Of a stretch of DNA of 64,000 bases, positions 49,800-61,679 are shown in pieces. Within the stretch, counting starts at the first letter, position 1. Every line of letters starts with the position of its first letter. A program made the position numbers and the translations under genes. The notes beneath the pieces were generated by a model, which saw nothing but the letters and a program-made list of their open reading frames with translations, did no database searches and had not been told where the DNA came from. Source of the stretch: Gossypium raimondii (taxonomy: Eukaryota > Streptophyta > Magnoliopsida > Malvales > Malvaceae); assembly GCF_025698545.1 (NCBI RefSeq), contig NC_068569.1:1798001-1862000 (forward strand), in the 5' to 3' direction.

Positions 49800-50410
49800 G
49801 TAATATGGTGTTGGATGGATATTAATCTATTTTGGTATACCGTTTTAGAATTATTGATATATGTGTCTAAAAATATTTATATATATTAAATAATAAAATT
49901 AAATAAATCTCAAATATAAAGTATTCAGTAAAAAAATAAAGTTTTGGTTAAAGTGGTAGAGAAAATATTTTTAAAATATTGGTGGTATAAGTTTAATTCT
50001 TACCATATGTAAACTTTAAGATAAAAAAACTCATCAATTATATAAAATAAACAAGCAAAAAAAATATTTATTCATAAACTAAACAATAAGATCATCTTAC
50101 ACTATGCATATAACAATTCATAATTCAATAAATTCAAATTAAATAATAAACTATTTATTTTCAATTTTAAAATATGTTTTATCATTATTTTTACAAATAA
50201 ATTAATATAAAATTATTTTTTTAATACGGACCAGTATACCATATTTCGGCTCATATAGACAAAATTAATCAGTATGCACCGGTACAGCCAGTACTGGCTA
50301 AATTTCGCCTTGAAATGGAACTTAAAGTTTATTGTTCCAGTTTACTACCGAAAATGAGCACTCTGACCGGTACATGCAGTACCAAAATGATACCAACTAC
50401 TATAGTTGAT
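49800..50410. repeat. Decayed element with inverted GGTATACCG / CCGGTAC ends
   Basis: The left end near 49830 (ATTTTGGTATACCGTTTTAG) and the right end near 50370 (GACCGGTACATGCAGTACCA) share a palindromic GGTAC theme. The text between is AT-rich with the words CCAGTATACC and CACCGGTACAG. This resembles a hAT-like or similar small element, too decayed for exact ends. Confidence 0.3.
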
Positions 50411-50964
50411 ATATGACTTATCTATACTAAATATAAAATAGTTGATTGAGTTGGTGTCAATGAATTAACTTGATACCAATTTAGTTGTAAAAGTATTAAT
50501 ATATATTTACTTTAATAATTAATATTTTGACTAAAAAGGTAATTAATATTAATATTAAAAATATTAGTCTTTTGATATATTTATGTACTATTTTTAAATA
50601 AAGCAATGAAAAATTATTTGAAAATTACCTTAAAACACATTATTTGAGATTGAATGTATAAAACCAAAAATTTAAATAGAAATCTATTATCACTTCACGA
50701 ATAATCATCTGTTGAAATGAGTGTATATATTTATTAATATAATATATTTTCGTTGAACCATATAATGTATATTATATAAATAGTATTTTCTTTCAAAATT
50801 ACGTTTTGTAGTGTACGATTATGACGTTACAATTTTATTGTAGTGAAGTGATAGTAGGAGTTAGTCGATGTTAATAAATTATAAAATATTAAAAGAGAAA
50901 TAACAAATGTAAATGTTGTTAAGGTGTTTCATCTTTTCATGTTTTCAATATATAACTTGATATA

Positions 50965-51230
50965 CCAATTTTAATTTATGTAATTTGTCACGTGAAATTT
51001 TGATTTAGATGTACACATGAAAATTTAATTTTGAATCAATTGTGTCTATTTAGATAAATACATCAGTTTATTTTATATTGAAATTTGTGTATGCAATATA
51101 TGAATGTAAAAATAGTTTTGTAAAAATTAAGTTAAAATTTCATGTATAAAATTACACAAAATCAACATTTATATACAATATTATAAATTGGACAAAATTC
51201 ATATATAATTTTGATATTTATGATTATACC
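50965..51230. repeat. Dispersed repeat family, member 2 of 3
   Basis: The words GAAATTTTGATTTAGATGTA, AATTTTGAATCAATTGTGTC, AATACATCAGTTTATTTTAT and TTCATGTATAAAATTACAC match the order of member 1. Confidence 0.45.
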
Positions 51231-52419
51231 ATAAAAATATATTATCTTTTGAAAAAAAACCTATTATTATTGTTGTAAAAATCAAGAGGACGTGAATTCA
51301 CTGGATATTTAAGGTCATAGATAAAAGTAGGCATTATATAACAAAAACAAATCTATCATTTTTTAAAATTCCTTTTAAAATTTACAAATTATTTTAATAT
51401 ACTTCTTTAAGATAAATCTATATTTTTGCATACATTTTTTCCCTTTTTCCACATTATGAATGTGAGATAAAACATTTAATACTCCTGATTATCGACATGA
51501 TAATTTCATGAAAAAATGTGAAAAGGATGAGTGATTAAAGTTTTACCGAATCCCAATAGTTTAATTAACCCTAATTACTCATTATCTATACGAAAATTGA
51601 AATTTTTGAAAACAGAATTGACAACTGTATAAGAAAACAATAGCTGGCAAGGTGGAATTTAACAGTGAAGCTGGAAAATTAAATTCAACTTTGATTAAAG
51701 CCCTTCTCTATTTGTTTTTTTCTAGCTCAAGGCATGTAACGTAAAGGACATATGTTTTGAAACAACATTAATCTTCTTCTCTTTTTTTTTTTAAATGAAT
51801 TAATATCCGTAAAATTAGGTAAAAAGACAGAAGACCTTGACTTGAGAAAGGTGCAATGAAGAAGAGAGAGAGGGAGATACAACTAAAAATCAATACTAAA
51901 CAAATAAATAGTCTAAAGTCAATATAGAACAAAGAAAATATAGGGGTACTTTAGTTAATTAATTAAGGTTAAGAATATGCACGCAAATTCCGGATTCAAA
52001 TTCTGCTTTAATTTATCATTTATTACATCTTTTGTTGTTAATTTACATTTCGTCGGTAGCAAAATAATTATTTTAAATAAAAAAAGGGGAAAATGAGCAA
52101 AATAAATAAATAGGGAATACATTCTCTTTGTGGTGGGCCTATTCACACACGTGTACCAATTAACCTGAACTTACGACAAATTTGACAATGGGGCTTCCTC
52201 ACATCAGTGCCGTGAAAATGCGGTTAAGTTGTATTCTTTCTTCCATCATCTATATTTTTATATTCAATAATCGGTTCCGATTTAATTAGGATTTTTTTTA
52301 ATTTTAAAGAGTAATAAATATTATTTGGTGGGTAGTATTTTTTTATATATTTTCATATAAATAAATACATACATATAATATGAATTGATTTTAAAATTTT
52401 GATTTAATGAGTAATGTTA

Positions 52420-52720
52420 TACATGAACTCGGTTTTGTACGATTTTATATATAATTTTTATTTAATTTAATTTTCAAGAACCACTAACAACATTGTTGAA
52501 TTTGTACCATTTTACATTCATATATTACGACGCAAACAATTACATTAATTCAATATGAAAATGAATGTTCAGATTCATTTCTTTAAATGTATACAATTCA
52601 AAGAAAACTAAAATTTTATGTGTATAATTATATTAAATTACAAATTAAACCAATATTCATGTATAAATTTAATATTTATCACTTGAACTAAAGCCACATT
52701 TGATGTGTATTTTAACTTTT
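52420..52720. repeat. Dispersed repeat family, member 3 of 3 (partly inverted arrangement)
   Basis: It holds TATAATTTTTATTTAATTT, CATTCATATATTACGACGC and ACTAAAATTTTATGTGTATA. It resembles members 1 and 2 but is more decayed. Confidence 0.35.
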
Positions 52721-53509
52721 ATAAATTTGTTACATGAATTATTTTTCAATCATATTGTGAGCTGATAAAAGTGCGTAATTTTTATATCTATTTATAATAT
52801 TTCTTCTTAAATTATGATATTTATAATTAATTTAGGAGTAATTGAAAAAATGACAATTTGAACTTTTAACAAAGTGTAAATTTTAATATTTTGATCATAA
52901 CTTAAATTACAGTCATTTACAATTCAAGCCCAACAACGTCAGTCATCTAGTTTTATTAAATTTTATAATTTTATTCTATTTGAGTAAATATTATTTCAAA
53001 AACAAAAAAAATCGTAAATATCTCTTATTAAAATTGGTTAATTTTATTGGATATGACATTATTTATGAAAACAAATTAGGTTTATTAATTGGAAAACAGA
53101 AATCGAAAGTATTGATTACCCAATCATAGGACAGACATAAGACAGCGAGCCTCCCATGTGGTCCCGTTGAAACCAATAACTTTATCCCAAATCCCCATCA
53201 CCATCTCTTTGCTTTCTCTCATCTTATCGATAACAACTTGGTAACCATTGGATCACCATAATTGCCCCCTTCCCTCCTTTTTATGTAATAATCAAACTAA
53301 AATCTCCAATAGAAAATATAGTAAGATATTAGATACGAATGTTGTAACTGACCGTTGGACGATTTCAAACATTATGAACGTTTTCCAAACATAATCCGAG
53401 TAGATTAAATAAAATTATTAAACCCTATGTTTTAGTCCTTTTTTATTTATGTACCAATTATTGTATGGCTTTATTTTTTAAATTAGAGAAAAGAAAAGTA
53501 AATGTAATT

Positions 53510-53825
53510 TGAAAGTATTTTATTAAGAGTCCGATTGTATTTTATCTTTATAAGTTAGAAACAGTAAGCTAGTTTTTGCATATTAGATTGAAAATCAAAT
53601 TAATTTTTTTCTGTTAAAGATTTCATCCATTTGTACCGTTAAAAATTGGTGTGGTTGATGTGCACCTCATTCTAACATACACGGATCAATTATTAACAGC
53701 AAAAATAGATAAAAATTTTAACAAAAAAAATCAATTTTCTCTTAGATCTAATGTATAGGGGCTAATTTGTCCATTTTTTGAACAAGGAAGTAAAATGCAA
53801 TCTGATTCATATTATAGGGACCTTC
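53510..53825. repeat. Long-terminal-inverted-repeat element, copy B
   Basis: It has the same family words as 19552-19998: GATTGTATTTTATC at the left, AAAGATTTCATCCATTTG and TTAAAAATTGGTGTGG within, and AAAATGCAATCTGATTC at the right. The left and right ends are inverted copies. It is non-coding. Confidence 0.55.
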
Positions 53826-53854
53826 ATTATACTGTTACTAAGGAGGAGGCAAAA

Positions 53855-54400
53855 ACTACCTGATCATTGGTCGAGCCACCCGTCCAGGCTCAAAGGCCAG
53901 TCCAAAAAGTGAGAGGGTTTGGGCAAAAATATAGGGTCGAAAAATGGGCTTGAACAAAAATAATGCCCATTTTCTAAACGGGTCGAGTCTCGGTAAGATT
54001 TTTTGCCCCGACCCGAATTTGCCTAAAATTTTCACTGTTGTTTACCGTTGTTTTGCTGACATTTTGCTATTATATTGCTAGTATATTGTTGTTATTGTTT
54101 GAATATTGTATAACTATTGTTTTATTATTAATTTTGCTACTGTTTTAGAGACATTTGATTGCTAAGTTGTAACTATCTTAGTGCTATTTAAGTATAAAGA
54201 ATTTTTTATGTATTTTCGTTTAGGAATATTTATTTTAATATTTTTAATATATTTGATTTATTATATATTTTAAATTTGTTTTTATATACAAATTTTAATA
54301 TGGGCGAACCATGCCCGAATCAAAAAAATAAATCTAAAATTTTGCATTAATTCAATTCGGCTCAACCTAAGATAAAGTGACCCATCTAATTTAGGTGATT
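53855..54400. mobile_element. Decayed hAT-like element related to 63291-63709
   Basis: The left part follows, word by word, the inverted right end of the 63291-63709 element: ATTGGTCGAGCCACCCG, GTTTGGGCAAAAATATAGG, TTTTCTAAACGGGTCGAG, GCCCCGACCCG. Many CG pairs have become TG or CA, as expected after methylation decay. The right part (about 54298-54400) again has GGGCGAACCATGCCCGAAT and TTCAATTCGGCTCAACC. The ends are not sharp and no target duplication is visible. Confidence 0.6.
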
Positions 54401-56980
54401 GGTGGATGATATAACCAGTGGTTGTGTTGATTTTGATACCATCAATGAATCAACCATAAAATATTTTGAAGTCCCTACAACGAAAATATCATCAGATCTC
54501 ACGGCAATGTATATGTGACCATCCATGAATCAAAATATTATCTCACCAAAACCCTGTTCGGATGGTAGGAAGATAAGGGCTCCAATCTTTCAATATCACC
54601 CAAAAAAAAAAAAAAGATATAAAATCAATGCACGTAAACAGTATTTACAGAGCTTGCTCGATATGTTATTTTCACCACACCAATCTTGTCTTAAAGTTTT
54701 TATGTTCATAATGTAGGTTTAACTTGCTAAACTTTGATGGCATTGGCTAAATTTCACCCAAAATACAACATTGAACAATATAGATATATATAATGGGTTA
54801 TATTCGAAAAGATGCTACTAATATTTATGAATGACAATTGGAATAGAAGCATGAATTTTGAGAGGGAAGAAAATAAGTTTGGCAGAAACTGAAAACTGCT
54901 TGTTTTTCCCTATATTTATCTGTAAAGCTGTCGGCATGTGAGAACAAAAAGTCCTCTCCTCTACCATTCAAGGTTCAACCTAACCATTACAAAAAGTTAG
55001 ATGTGAAGTTAAACCAGCACCTGCAAACTTCGCAATCATAACCCGCAATGTTTTTAAATGTAATAATAGTCCTCAATCAAGTCACTGGTGTAACAACACA
55101 AGATTTATCTTCTAACAACATGAAAAAAGATGTTAAAAAATTCTTGTGATCGAAACCTTTTATCTTATACACTTATTTTCGGTCATTGTTTCGTTCTTTA
55201 TTCAAATCATGCTTAACAAAGAGAATATCAAATGACTAGTCATGATTGGCAACTTTTTTCTTTTTTTTTGAAGATAATTGCTTGACTAAAAATAGTTGTT
55301 TATCACAATATTGTCAAAAGAAAAGGGAATTAAGGAACATGCATGTACGTATTTATCACAACCTACACTCATGAATAACATGTAAATAAAGAACAACAAA
55401 CATGAAAGGAAAAGACTCGAACCAAACCTAAATGTGAAGTCAATTTGTAAGATGTTAATAGAAAGCTACATGATAATAAGCTGACACAGTGGATATAGGT
55501 CCCACCTAGAAGAGGGCACAGGCCTCTCATGGTACCAGTTAAGAATTGAGTTTCAAGTCGAGCATGCTGTAAAGCAGGTCAGCTTTTACTTTATATATAT
55601 GTGTGTGTTAGTTTTCATGGACGTTGATCAGAATTGGGTCACCAGATCATGGCTCTACTGTCCAATCCAAAGAGACCAATTATCTAAATATCAAAATATA
55701 GTATTTAGATTAGCTATGAACCATAAGTTCAACCCATCTACCAACCACAAATATTATAATATCGATTTTTAGGTGACATCGGTCGGTTGTAACGCATGAT
55801 TCAACATGTGAAAACATTAGTAACTTGCAATTTATGTGATTCAAGTGAAGCAGCTAAATTATGGGCTTGAGGAAATTAAATTTTAGAAAGTTTTAGAATA
55901 CTTTTTTTTTGTTGGTGGCCTATGAAAATTAGTGCATGACAACTGGAATATGCTGTTGGATTAGTTGGTGATGTGGCAGATACAGGTCATTGCCATATCA
56001 GCTTTAAAAGTTTTTTTTTTTTATAATGTATATTTGGAAGTAGGAGGCTGACACCTGACAGGGTGTGTAGTTTCTTTTCGAGTTATTTAATCAAAACTCA
56101 AAACCAAACAAGTTTCCTAACCCAATTGTCAAAATGGAATAAATAAATTTCATACAGATAGATAGATACTAGAAGGGTTTTCTTTTGTGTCTGTCTTTTT
56201 AAAAACCTTGTGAAATGGTCCAAATTGCAAGGTTTTCAGGATGTGTCATGAAAGTGTAGCTCCCTGCCATGTTCTTTGTGTTACTATTTTGGCCATTGAC
56301 AACTTGATCATGATTGATGGGCGTTTAACAACAACAGGGCTTTTGCCTCTTTTTATTTGTTTTTGCATGAATGGCTTCATTAACATAATTTGGTGTCGAT
56401 ACATTTGCTCGGAGCACGCTTGAATGCTTAACTCGGAGTAAAAAAAAATTAATGGAAAATAATCTACTGTTTTTGACTTACCTCATGTGTTTTATTTGTG
56501 GGGCATGGCTAACTGATATGTAGATGAACCTTTTGGGCCTTAACGCTAATATGGGTTTCAATTGAATGGTAGTCATCACATCTTGGGCCTGGCAATATTG
56601 CCTCAACATAAACGTGTTTAGTGAACTCTATGGAGACTAATCTCTTACAATTTCAATGAAATCTGTGACATATATGGATTGTTATACCCCTAGTAAGATA
56701 GGACACATAGTAAGTTCGAGAACGGTTTGTAATTTACTTTCATAAGTTTAGGGATTTTTTATCGGATTAGTATGTGAACTGTCCATGGTATATCCCTCAT
56801 TAGAGTTATTTAAATTTAATTATTTTGTACAATCTCAAATATAAAAGTATCAGAGTAAAATAGCGTATGATATTAACAGGATCACAATTGACCCGTAATA
56901 ACATTGATATTGGATATTGACAACTGTTTAGTTCGCGCAACCATGCAGAGCTTTGTGCTATATGTTGCATGGCACTATAA
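54401..56980. other. Gene-free intergenic DNA
   Basis: No coding frame of interest was seen. The open frames at 54525-54716 and 56241-56423 lack features. Small hairpin-prone patches occur at about 55470-55590 (inverted AAGCTGAC, 100 nt apart) and 55970-56010 (GATGTGGCA / TGCCATATC), both too short or too mismatched to call microRNA precursors. Confidence 0.4.
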
Positions 56981-56989
56981 GATAAGGAG

Positions 56990-57140
56990 TAATCCACTAT
57001 ATAAGCCTGGATGCATTAGAGTAGGAGGATCTCTCATTCCTCCATCATCTCCTTCTACTTCTCCGAATTCTCTCACACAGCATCCTTGCTCCTACCCTTC
57101 ATCCTCTCTCCGCCAAACTCAGACAAATCGATACTCATCT
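56990..57140 (+). promoter_or_regulatory. Promoter-like TATA box plus CT-rich leader
   Basis: The sequence ACTATATAAGCC (about 56997) is a near-ideal plant TATA box. About 30-40 nt downstream begins a CT-rich, leader-like stretch (CTCTCATTCCTCC, CTCCTTCTACTTC, TCCTCTCTCCGCC). No clear plus-strand protein gene follows before the SULTR3;5 gene, so the product is unknown; a non-coding or microRNA transcript is possible. Confidence 0.4.
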
Positions 57141-57429
57141 TTGATAATCACTAAAACCAGCCTTCATAGGAAATAATATTTGATTTTACAAGCTATGTAT
57201 AGTAAGTAGAAAAGCTTTTTCAACTCTTGGCTTTCTAAGCTAATTAATTACATCACTAATTTCTGATCAGCTTCGATCTTTTCCAAGGATTTGTCTGAAT
57301 TTAGTTCAAGATATCATCTTTTTTTCCCCTCATCTTCTTAAGCAGTAATAAATGATACTAAACACTACACAAATTGAAACAATTTAAACTTAGACACTGA
57401 AAATTATGTTCTTGTCCCTTTTAAGCGGT

Positions 57430-57600
57430 TCAACATTCAATATTGTGTTGCGTTTTCCTATTGATGTCCTCCAACGCAGACCCAGGTTTTTTTACAACCA
57501 CACCTGATGAATTCCTCACTTGTCTGGATTTGTAAAGAGCCTCCATTTTGACATGACAGTCATATCCTTCGTCCTCCCTCTTGCATGGTTCAGTGTTCCT
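57430..57600 (-). CDS. Orphan 56-codon open frame, possible terminal exon
   Basis: On the minus strand an open frame runs from just after a TAA at 57601 to a TGA at 57430-57432. It reads in part TEPCKREDEGYDCHVK, MEALYKSRQVRNSSGVVVKK and ALEDINRKTQHNIEC. The amino-acid mix is charged and balanced, unlike the Lys/Asn/Ile/Phe-rich noise of AT-rich DNA, and the segment has near 45 percent GC by eye. It may be a last exon or a gene remnant. I do not recognise the family, and no matching upstream exon was found. Confidence 0.3.
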   Translation of the reverse strand, partial: RNTEPCKREDEGYDCHVKMEALYKSRQVRNSSGVVVKKPGSALEDINRKTQHNIEC

Positions 57601-58435
57601 TTATCAAATTCTCCATTTCCACATATTGCTGCTAGTAAATATATATTCAGCTCAGAGTGTTCTCCTCGAGTGAATGAGTTAGGAATTTATAAATAAATAT
57701 ATATGCACATGTATGTCTTCTTAGTTTCCTGATCTTCTGATATTAATAGCTATTCTTATTCTAGCTGTTCAAACACCATGGCTTGCACGCGAGGTGATGG
57801 GCAAATTGTTATCTTATCCTCAACAATTTATAATTCCATGTAAGTTTATCCATAAAATTCTTTTACGATAAATGTAATTGGACATACTAAGATTCGATCA
57901 TATTCTTATTAGAGCCTATAGTATGCATAAGTAGCAAATTTATTTCATTTACTTTAACTTAATTATTTTTTTAAAATTTAACGAAATAATATATCTTAAT
58001 CTTTCATATATAGTATTCTAATCATATCACAAATTTAATATATCTAATTACATTTATAAATTTAACCACCATCGACGGTGACAGAGGAAACCTTCGATGA
58101 ATTCTCTCAAATTGAAAAATCCCATTATCTTAATGGCATAATAATATCGTTAACTATGATGATTTAAAAAAGGAAAACGAAAAACTGGGTAATGTTTGGG
58201 CTTGGTACAGGCACATGAGCTTCATCCTCCAATTCAAAATTACGATAAAATTACAAGCTGAAGAGAAGGGTGATACAAAATCGATAACATTTATCCAACA
58301 TATGAAGGATTATCTCATGGACATCCTACCCTTGTATATAATCTAACAACATAGGTAACCACATTAGCACCTTTTAGTTACATATTATATATATTAAATA
58401 CAAACCAGTATCTTTTAAACAACATTTTGGTCGTT
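57601..58435. other. Intergenic DNA before the SULTR3;5 stop codon
   Basis: AT-rich DNA with no feature I can support beyond the probable 3' UTR of the sulfate transporter at the right end. Confidence 0.4.
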
Positions 58436-61400
58436 TTAGGCTTCTTCCATTGTCGTTTTGCTAGAATGAAGTGAAAACCGACAATTTTGGACTGCATCTT
58501 CAATAGACAAGTAGAAAGATTCTTTTCCAATGGCGTCTGTGAATTTCGCTAACGTCATTTTCTCCAGAACTTCAATCCTAGGGTTCACAATGCTTAACTG
58601 CAATAACCACACAGAGATTTCCTTTTAAGTTTCTTTCATATGTCTAAAAACCATTACGTAAGCATGTTTTAAGTTTTTTTACCTTGATACCCTTCGAGTC
58701 CAGAATTCTACGTAACTCAAGAAATGTTTCAATGCCTGTCATGTCAATGGATGAAACTCCTGCAAAAAAAATAAAACGGTTACTGATAAAAGCATGGATG
58801 TGATTGATGGTTACTGATATCCGATAACCTAGATTTTGTTTTTACATATATTATTATGTTGGCCGTGATTATTAATTACCTGACAGATCTAATAAAAGAT
58901 GCTCAATGATATCAGTTTTAGAATCTGAAACACCCTGTTCCTCCTTTATGTACCTAAGAACCCTGTTCAAAAAAGAAATTTACCATTTTCTTTTTCTGGG
59001 TTTTGATGGAATTTATCATTTTTTTTTTCAATGAAGATAAATAAATGTGAACCTTTCTCTTATGTAGGTGGAGTTTGCAAAATAAATAGGAGAACCAAGT
59101 TGAAGAACTAGGACTCCTTGTATGGGAGTTGAGCCAGGGTACTGCTCTGTGTCACGATATAAACTTGAGTTTGGGATTTTGCCAAGTTTACAGGCAGCTG
59201 GCCTTGCCACGTACAATAATGCTCTGAGTAAAGCAAGTCCTACCTGAAAATAAAATAATACAATACTATTTCAGACACAGTTAAAAGAACATGGACTGTA
59301 TATATTTTTTTGGAGGGAATTTTTTACAGAAAGCATGAGGCCGACATCCATGCTGATGAAGCTGACACCAAGGAAAGCAGCCATGCAGATGACGAAGTCG
59401 AATTTATCGACTTTAAAGAGGTGAATCATTTCGTCATAATTGATTAATCCAAGCATTGCAGACATGATAATGGCGGATAAAGCAACCAGAGGTGTGTATC
59501 TGAAGAGAGGAGCTAAGAAAAGGAGTGTTAACATCATGCAAAATCCCATTACGACATTGGACATTGCTGTCCTACACCCAGCATTGAAATTCACTGCCGT
59601 TTTTGAAAATGGTCCTGCAAATTCAAATATTAAAAAGAATCTATCAGAATATTCTTCATAAACAGTAGCATGAAGAAGTATAAATATACCTGTTGTCAAG
59701 TAGCATGAAGTGAAAGATCCGATAATATTCATGAAACCAAAAGCTATCATTTCCTTGTTCCCATCAGTCTGTTCACTTTTCATGATGGCAAAGCTTCGTC
59801 CTATTGCTATCCCTTCCTGCAAGTTTCATTTTCATTATATGATTTTCACACCTATAAGAAAAATGATAACAAAAGGGTTGGGATTCTTACAGCCATTGCA
59901 ATAAGCCCTGTGATAAGACCAGCACGCACAGTTACAGGAAGATATTGGGGATCGAAGTTCAAATATTGAATTGAGGGGGGATTTAATCCCTTCTTCAACT
60001 CACCAACCTGAAACCCCAAACATAAATGATTACCCTATAACTATAAAGATCAAACCGTGGTTAACAAAATAGAACTGATTATTACAAATGAGCTTACGAT
60101 TTGGATTCCATGTTTCTCCGCATGGGCAAAGAATGCAAAAAGACACCCAACCACAACAACGACCATGGGAGCAATAGCTGACACCCAGAATAGTTTTGGC
60201 CTTTTTTGTCTCTGAAAATACATGTCAACATCTTTAGCAATAGGCAGAGAGAAAGTAAGGAGGGTAGTTTTTGTTTTTAAATCAATATGGATTATTAGCT
60301 TAAATAATTATTTTGTGTGAATTCATTTGGAACGCATTTAAAATAAATAAATAAATTATTAGGGAACGGATAAGATAATAGAGATTACGAACCGATATTC
60401 TTTCTTCAGATTATGATAGTACGCATTTTAATAGCAATTACGGTTGGCATGAAGGTTACCGATTTACTATTAATGGTTTATGAGATAGCATTAATGTTGT
60501 GATTATCCAAAAGATTTTTATCAGTATATTTTTCCATATAAGTGAAATACAAAAAAGGAAACAACCATATCGAATAATTTTCCTTACCAGGTATCGAGTG
60601 AATTGGAGGAAAGCAAGGAAGATAATACCAACAACAGCACTTTCCCACCTCCACTGCTCATTTATCAGTTTATAAAATCAGAATTTTAAGCAGTAAATAA
60701 TGCTGTAATTAGTTGCTGAGTAAGTTAATGTTTTCCCAGATCACAGACCTCGTTCCTATGGCGGAAAACTGCACCAACGACCGAAACCACATCAGTATGA
60801 GTAGTGAAATGTATTAAACCAAACATTCCTTTCAATTGTTGTAGGCAGATGATTATAGCAGTCCCTCCCATGAAACCAGTGATGGTAGAATGGGATAAGA
60901 AATCAACCAAAATTCCCAGCCTGAAACAACCCCATGAAAAAAGGTTAAAAATGGAGAAGAAATTAAATCAAATCAAATACTACTGTTTATGATCATCATT
61001 TAACCTTAAGAAACCCAAAGCAGTCTGGAAAATTCCAGTGAAGAAAGTGGCCGTGAAAATTAAGTGCAGATACAATGTGGGATCATCTTGGGGTGATGCT
61101 TTAGCTCCAACGGTTTCTGATAGAAGCAATGAACATGCCGCCACTGTTCCTACAGCAAGGTGTTTTGAACTCCCGAAAATGGAGTAAACAAAAGGCGGTA
61201 TAAAGCTCGAATCTGCACCATTAATAACCATTAAACCAAGCTTTTTTTCTAATGAAACTGAGAAAGAAAATAGTAGTAATATTTATGCTTACAGAGGCCG
61301 TAAATTGGAGGAATACTGGCGAGTTTAGCATAGCTAATCCCTTGAGGGATTGCAAGACTGGTAATGGTAATACCAGCGAGCAAATCATATCTAAACAAAC

Positions 61401-61599
61401 GTAGATTATAATTAGGCAACCATTCAAACAATGGGATAAAGTATTGGATTGTTTTCTTGAGTTTATTCAAAGGTTTTTCATGTTTCATCTCATGGAAAGG
61501 ATCATCGGGGAAGAAAGTTTCTTTACAATCAGCTTTGAAAGCAGTGGCAAACCCTCTTGGGGCTGCGAAATTCACCGCCTGCCGACTGGGATTCGCCAT
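58436..61599 (-). CDS. SULTR3;5: Group 3 sulfate transporter, SULTR3;5 type
   Basis: This is a proton-coupled sulfate transporter of the SLC26/SulP family; Arabidopsis SULTR3;5 enhances SULTR2;1-driven sulfate uptake in root vasculature. Twelve exons on the minus strand: 61293-61599, 61005-61212, 60749-60920, 60588-60653, 60098-60211, 59891-60007, 59690-59816, 59328-59614, 59053-59243, 58880-58962, 58683-58759, 58436-58597. They sum to 1911 nt, 636 residues, almost the same as the Arabidopsis protein. The N-terminus MANPSRQAVNF and CKETFFPDDPFHE are family marks. The membrane domain holds LAIPQGISYAKLASIPPIYG, FIPPFVYSIFGSSKHLAVGT, VDFLSHSTITGFMGGTA, EGIAIGRSFA, NIIGSFTSCYLTTG and LVALSAIIMSAMLGLI. 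The C-terminal STAS domain (about 500-620) shows LLLDLSGVSSIDMTG. All splice sites are GT/AG. The 75-nt intron 7 is stop-free and in frame. Confidence 0.96.
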
Positions 61600-61663
61600 A
61601 TCTAATCAAGAAGCAAGGGCTAAGAGAATGTGGGATAAGGGAAAAAGAGAAATGGGGTGGTTG

Positions 61664-61673
61664 CCTTTATATA
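61664..61673 (-). promoter_or_regulatory. TATA box of the SULTR3;5-type gene
   Basis: The minus strand reads TATATAAAGG 65-75 nt upstream of the start codon, followed by a short leader. This is a good match to the plant TATA consensus at the expected distance. Confidence 0.6.
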
Positions 61674-61679
61674 CAAGTA

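Larger units (their letters stand above)
48223..53509. other. Gene-free AT-rich intergenic DNA with repeat relics
   Basis: No recognised gene. Contents: a GGTATACCG/CCGGTAC-type decayed element (about 49800-50410), two members of a dispersed family at about 50965-51230 and 52420-52720, and a short CG/ACGTG-containing patch at 49590-49735 (ACACGTGTC, an ABRE-like word). The remaining DNA is strongly AT-rich. The open frames at 49404-49586 and 51955-52146 show no family features. Confidence 0.5.

Noticed and set aside
55470-56010. Possible microRNA hairpins (AAGCTGAC inverted pair; GATGTGGCA/TGCCATATC)
   Set aside because: Stems are only 8-9 bp, with poor extension, and match no microRNA family that I recall.
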